Source of the DNA: Bacillus mycoides
GTDB lineage: Bacteria > Bacillota > Bacilli > Bacillales > Bacillaceae_G
Direction: 5' to 3'
Assembly (NCBI RefSeq): GCF_001757995.1
Contig: NZ_LXLV01000062.1
Span: forward strand, 124,001 to 188,000
Length of the DNA: 64,000 bases
Under the pieces are notes generated by a model that was not told the origin of the DNA, ran no database searches, and saw nothing but the letters and a program-made list of their open reading frames with translations. Shown in pieces: positions 60,725 through 64,000 of the stretch (positions within the stretch are counted from its first letter, which is position 1; the number at the start of each line of letters is the position of its first letter). Position numbers and translations under genes: made by a program.

Positions 60725-62074
60725 TTACATGAATGGAAACTTCAATCCACCTAGTCCTTTTTTCTTACCTTTTTGCATTCCCGTCATCGTCTTCATCATT
60801 TTTTTCATATCATCAAATTGCTTGATTAGACGATTGATTTCTTGTACTGTTGTACCGCTACCTTTGGCAATGCGCTTTTTACGACTAGCATTGATTATTT
60901 CCGGTTGTTCTCGTTCTACTTTAGTCATAGAACGAATAATTGCCTCAATATGCCCAATTTGTTTTTCATCAACTTGTGCATTTTTCAGCCCTTTAATTTT
61001 ATTTGCACCAGGAAGCATTCCTAACAATTCGTCAAGCGGTCCAAGTTGACGCACTTGTCCAAGTTGTTCTAGGAAATCGTCAAGCGTAAACGAAAGCGTA
61101 CGCATTTTTTGCTCAAGTTCTTTTGCTTTCTCTTCATCAACTGTAGCTTGCGCTTTTTCAATTAATGTTAAGACGTCGCCCATCCCTAAAATACGGGATG
61201 CCATACGTTCTGGATGGAACGCTTCAATTGCATCTAGTTTTTCACCCATACCAGCAAATTTAATTGGTGTATTTGTTACAGCCTTAATAGATAATGCCGC
61301 ACCACCGCGCGTATCACCATCTAATTTCGTTAATACAACACCTGTTAATCCTAGCTGTTCATGGAAACTTTGTGCTACATTTACCGCGTCTTGTCCTGTC
61401 ATCGCATCGACAACAAGGAAAATTTCATCCGGTTTCGCAACTTCTTTGACTTTCGCTAATTCATCCATTAGTTCTTCATCAATATGCAGGCGACCCGCTG
61501 TATCGATTAAAACATAATCGTGATGATCTTCTTTTGCTTTCGCAATCGCTTGTTTCGCAATTTCAACCGGACTTACTTGATCTCCCAAGGAGAAAACAGG
61601 CATGTCCAATTGCTTCCCTAATGTTTCAAGCTGTTTAATCGCTGCTGGACGGTAAATATCCGCTGCAACAAGCATCGGTTTACGATTATGCTTTTTACGA
61701 AGCAAATTCGCAAGCTTACCTGTCGTCGTTGTTTTACCCGCACCTTGCAGACCAACCATCATTATAACAGTAGGTGGCTTATTAGCAACAGCAATTTTGC
61801 TTTGCTCTCCGCCCATAAGTTCTGTAAGTTCTTCCTGTACGATTTTAATTACTTGTTGTCCAGGTGTCAAACTTTTCATTACATCTTGTCCGACAGCACG
61901 CTCAGACACACGCTTTATAAAATCTTTTACTACTTTAAAGTTAACATCCGCTTCTAAAAGAGCTAGACGAACTTCTCTCATCATTTCTTTCACATCGGCT
62001 TCAGAAACTTTTCCTTTGCCGCGGATTTTTTGCATTGTCTGTTGAAGTCGGTCGGCTAATCCTTCAAATGCCAT
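60725..62074 (-). CDS. ffh: Signal recognition particle protein Ffh
   Basis: 449 aa. N domain, GTPase G domain with GLQGAGKTT (108-116), DTAGR and TKLDGDTRGGAALS, then a methionine-rich M domain (MLPGANKIKG..., MMKTMTGMQKG) that binds scRNA and signal sequences. Targets membrane and secretory proteins with FtsY. Follows ylxM by 12 nt. Confidence 0.98.
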   Translation of the reverse strand: MAFEGLADRLQQTMQKIRGKGKVSEADVKEMMREVRLALLEADVNFKVVKDFIKRVSERAVGQDVMKSLTPGQQVIKIVQEELTELMGGEQSKIAVANKPPTVIMMVGLQGAGKTTTTGKLANLLRKKHNRKPMLVAADIYRPAAIKQLETLGKQLDMPVFSLGDQVSPVEIAKQAIAKAKEDHHDYVLIDTAGRLHIDEELMDELAKVKEVAKPDEIFLVVDAMTGQDAVNVAQSFHEQLGLTGVVLTKLDGDTRGGAALSIKAVTNTPIKFAGMGEKLDAIEAFHPERMASRILGMGDVLTLIEKAQATVDEEKAKELEQKMRTLSFTLDDFLEQLGQVRQLGPLDELLGMLPGANKIKGLKNAQVDEKQIGHIEAIIRSMTKVEREQPEIINASRKKRIAKGSGTTVQEINRLIKQFDDMKKMMKTMTGMQKGKKKGLGGLKFPFM

Positions 62075-62086
62075 ATTGCCGCCCTC

Positions 62087-62419
62087 CTAATCTAATTTTT
62101 CGATAGCTTCAACAACTTGTTTCATTTCTTCATTCACATGCTCTTCTTCGCTGATTAGCTGTTTTAGCTTTGCAACAAGTCGCTGTCGCTCTTGAAACTT
62201 TTGAAGTAATACTAATTTATCTTCATATTCTTCAAGCATCGCTTCAGTCCGTTTAATGTTATCATACACGGCTTGGCGACTTACATCAAATTCTTCCGCA
62301 ATTTCACCAAGAGATAAATCATCTAGATAATAAAGCGACATATAACTTCTTTGTTTTTGCGTTAACAACGATTGATAAAAATCAAATAAATAGTTCATTC
62401 TCGTTGTTTTCTCGAGCAT
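62087..62419 (-). CDS. ylxM: HTH protein YlxM, SRP-associated
   Basis: 110 aa, sigma-factor-like HTH ([30 protein letters not shown]) and C-terminal helix. The streptococcal YlxM was reported to modulate SRP GTPase/scRNA interaction. Forms an operon with ffh behind a strong promoter. Confidence 0.92.
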   Translation of the reverse strand: MLEKTTRMNYLFDFYQSLLTQKQRSYMSLYYLDDLSLGEIAEEFDVSRQAVYDNIKRTEAMLEEYEDKLVLLQKFQERQRLVAKLKQLISEEEHVNEEMKQVVEAIEKLD

Positions 62420-62461
62420 GTTGGATCATCCTTTGTTAAGTGATTTCCCTTTACATGATTT

Positions 62462-62490
62462 AGTTTACATGGAGTACAAAAGAGTGTCAA
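62462..62490 (-). promoter_or_regulatory. Sigma-A promoter of ylxM-ffh
   Basis: Minus strand: perfect -35 TTGACA (62485-62490), 17-nt spacer ending in TG, -10 TAAACT (62462-62467). Confidence 0.8.
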
Positions 62491-62520
62491 GTTTTTTTCT
62501 TAACATCACATATTTTTATA

Positions 62521-62549
62521 GAAAAAGAAGCGGAAATACCGCTTCTTTC
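62521..62549 (-). terminator. Intrinsic terminator after ftsY
   Basis: Minus-strand AAAGAAGCGG TATTT CCGCTTCTTT then TTC; directly after the ftsY stop. Confidence 0.85.
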
Positions 62550-62551
62550 AC

Positions 62552-63541
62552 TTACACTTCTTCTGTTTCTACTAAGTTCGCAAACAAACCATAAACATAT
62601 TGTTCTGGATCAAACTGCTGCAGATCATCCATTTGCTCTCCTAGCCCAACAAATTTCACCGGAACATCCATTTCGTTACGAATCGCTAAGACGATACCAC
62701 CTTTAGCAGTTCCATCTAACTTCGTTAAAACAATACCAGTAACATTCGTTGCTTCACGGAATGTTTTCGCTTGGCTTAAACCATTTTGTCCTGTTGTTGC
62801 ATCAATAACTAGTAATATTTCATGAGGAGCCCCTGGTACTTCGCGCTCAATTACGCGCTTCACTTTCTCTAACTCTTTCATTAAGTTTACTTTATTTTGT
62901 AAGCGTCCTGCTGTATCACATAGTAATACATCCACTTTACGGGCCTTTGCCGCTTGTACAGCATCATACATAACCGCCGCTGGATCAGATCCTGATTCTT
63001 GTTTAATTACTTCTACACCAACACGATCGCCCCATACTTCTAATTGTTCAATCGCTCCAGCACGAAATGTATCTCCTGCCGCCAATAGGACAGACTTACC
63101 TTCTGATTTAAATTTATGTGCAAGCTTACCAATCGTCGTCGTTTTCCCCACACCATTAACACCAACAAATAAAACTACTGTTAATTGATCCTCTTGTATA
63201 TTAACTTCATTACTAAAGTCGCTGTCACCTTTGTAAATTCCCACTAACTTTTCAGAAATAACAGCCTGTACTTCTTTCGGATCTTGAATGTTACGACGTT
63301 GCACTTCTTCTTTCAACTGATCAATTAATTCCATCACTGTCGAAACTCCGACATCCGCACTAATTAAAATTTCTTCTAATTCCTCAAAGAAATCTTCGTC
63401 TATTTTACGGTAACGGTACACTAAATCATTTACTTTATCAGCAAATGAATTTCTCGTTTTTTCTAATCCTTGTTTAAACTTCTCTGTTACCGTATCCGTT
63501 TGTTTTGAAATTTTTTCTTTTAATTTTTTAAAAAAACTCAT
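62552..63541 (-). CDS. ftsY: Signal recognition particle receptor FtsY
   Basis: 329 aa. Short charged A region, N domain, G domain with GVNGVGKTTTIGKLA (P-loop 127-134), DTAGR and TKLDGTAKGG. Receives the Ffh-ribosome complex at the membrane. Start at MSFFKKLKEKI, 3 codons inside the longer frame, after GAAGGATGGGA. Lies 14 nt downstream of smc. Confidence 0.97.
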   Translation of the reverse strand: MSFFKKLKEKISKQTDTVTEKFKQGLEKTRNSFADKVNDLVYRYRKIDEDFFEELEEILISADVGVSTVMELIDQLKEEVQRRNIQDPKEVQAVISEKLVGIYKGDSDFSNEVNIQEDQLTVVLFVGVNGVGKTTTIGKLAHKFKSEGKSVLLAAGDTFRAGAIEQLEVWGDRVGVEVIKQESGSDPAAVMYDAVQAAKARKVDVLLCDTAGRLQNKVNLMKELEKVKRVIEREVPGAPHEILLVIDATTGQNGLSQAKTFREATNVTGIVLTKLDGTAKGGIVLAIRNEMDVPVKFVGLGEQMDDLQQFDPEQYVYGLFANLVETEEV

Positions 63542-63555
63542 ACTTCCCATCCTTC

Positions 63556-64000
63556 CTATCTACTTGCAACAAGTTCTTCGCCATCATCTAAACGAACAGA
63601 AACAAGCTTCGACACCCCTGATTCTTGCATTGTGACACCGTACAATACATCAGACTCTTCCATTGTACCTTTTCGGTGTGTAATTACAATAAACTGTGTT
63701 TCATCACTAAATTTCTTTAAATACTGCGCAAAACGAGCAACGTTTGCCTCATCAAGAGCTGCTTCTACTTCATCTAGCACACAGAATGGAACTGGGCGTA
63801 CTTTTAAAATACCAAATAAGAGCGCAATTGCCGTTAAAGCACGCTCTCCCCCTGAAAGTAAACCTAAGTTTTGTAGTTTCTTTCCTGGTGGTTGCGCTAC
63901 AATATCAATACCAGTATTTAGTAAATCTTCCGGATTTGTCATTACTAAATCCGCTCTACCGCCCCCGAATAGTTCAGAGAATACAGATTGAAACTCTGTT
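63556..64000 (-). CDS. smc: Chromosome segregation ATPase SMC, C-terminal fragment
   Basis: The last 148 residues only; the gene continues past the right edge. Contains the C-terminal ABC head: FGGGRADLVMTNPEDLL, the signature LSGGERALTAIALLF, Walker B FCVLDEVEAALDEANV, and FIVITHRKGTM. Organises the chromosome with ScpAB. An ATG at 63942 is internal and not a start. Confidence 0.97.
   Translation of the reverse strand, partial: TEFQSVFSELFGGGRADLVMTNPEDLLNTGIDIVAQPPGKKLQNLGLLSGGERALTAIALLFGILKVRPVPFCVLDEVEAALDEANVARFAQYLKKFSDETQFIVITHRKGTMEESDVLYGVTMQESGVSKLVSVRLDDGEELVASR

Overview
The window is a low-GC Firmicute chromosome segment, and the protein sequences match the Bacillus cereus group (B. 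cereus / thuringiensis / anthracis). Evidence is the gene order, the sporulation genes (spoVFA/B, spoIIIE/ftsK, mlpA-ymxH), codY, and a polC-type replicative polymerase. All genes I accept lie on the minus strand, so the biological reading direction is from 64000 down to 1. No tRNA, rRNA, CRISPR array, prophage or IS element was seen.

Reading with transcription: smc (3' end only), ftsY, then ylxM-ffh-rpsP-khpA-rimM-trmD-rplS (protein targeting and ribosome maturation), lepB, rbgA, rnhB, sucC-sucD, dprA, topA, trmFO, xerC, hslV-hslU, codY. Next come rpsB-tsf-pyrH-frr-uppS-cdsA-dxr-rseP-proS-polC (translation, isoprenoid and phospholipid precursors, intramembrane proteolysis, replication). The rimP-nusA-rnpM-ylxQ-infB-ylxP-rbfA-truB-ribF-rpsO-pnp block follows. 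The sporulation and wall stretch is ylxY-mlpA-ymxH-dpaA-dpaB-asd-dapG-dapA; it makes dipicolinate and diaminopimelate/lysine precursors. Then come rnjB, tepA-ylzJ and spoIIIE. The last block is a GntR regulator (ymfC) plus a four-gene BMP-type nucleoside ABC importer (nupN-nupO-nupP-nupQ), then the M16 peptidase pair ymfF-ymfH (ymfH cut by the window edge).

Most of the window is conserved housekeeping DNA. The more unusual signals are in the non-coding parts. (1) A complete purine riboswitch aptamer with C at the ligand-specifying position (guanine class), a strong upstream promoter and a downstream intrinsic terminator precede ymfC-nup. A possible PurR box pair lies further upstream. (2) A 146-bp element with 13-bp terminal inverted repeats sits exactly between the apparent Shine-Dalgarno and the start codon of rnjB. 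(3) There are structured leaders before rimP-nusA, rpsB, rpsO and rplS. (4) Some proteins carry atypical active-site residues: HslV has Gly at position 2, YlxY lacks the deacetylase Asp-Asp motif, the RNase J2 orthologue keeps an intact metal motif, and YmfF lacks the M16 zinc motif.

Compared with B. subtilis (from memory), the flagellar/chemotaxis cluster between codY and rpsB and the ylqG-ylqH pair between rnhB and sucC are absent here. A nup importer also occupies the ymfC-ymfF interval.
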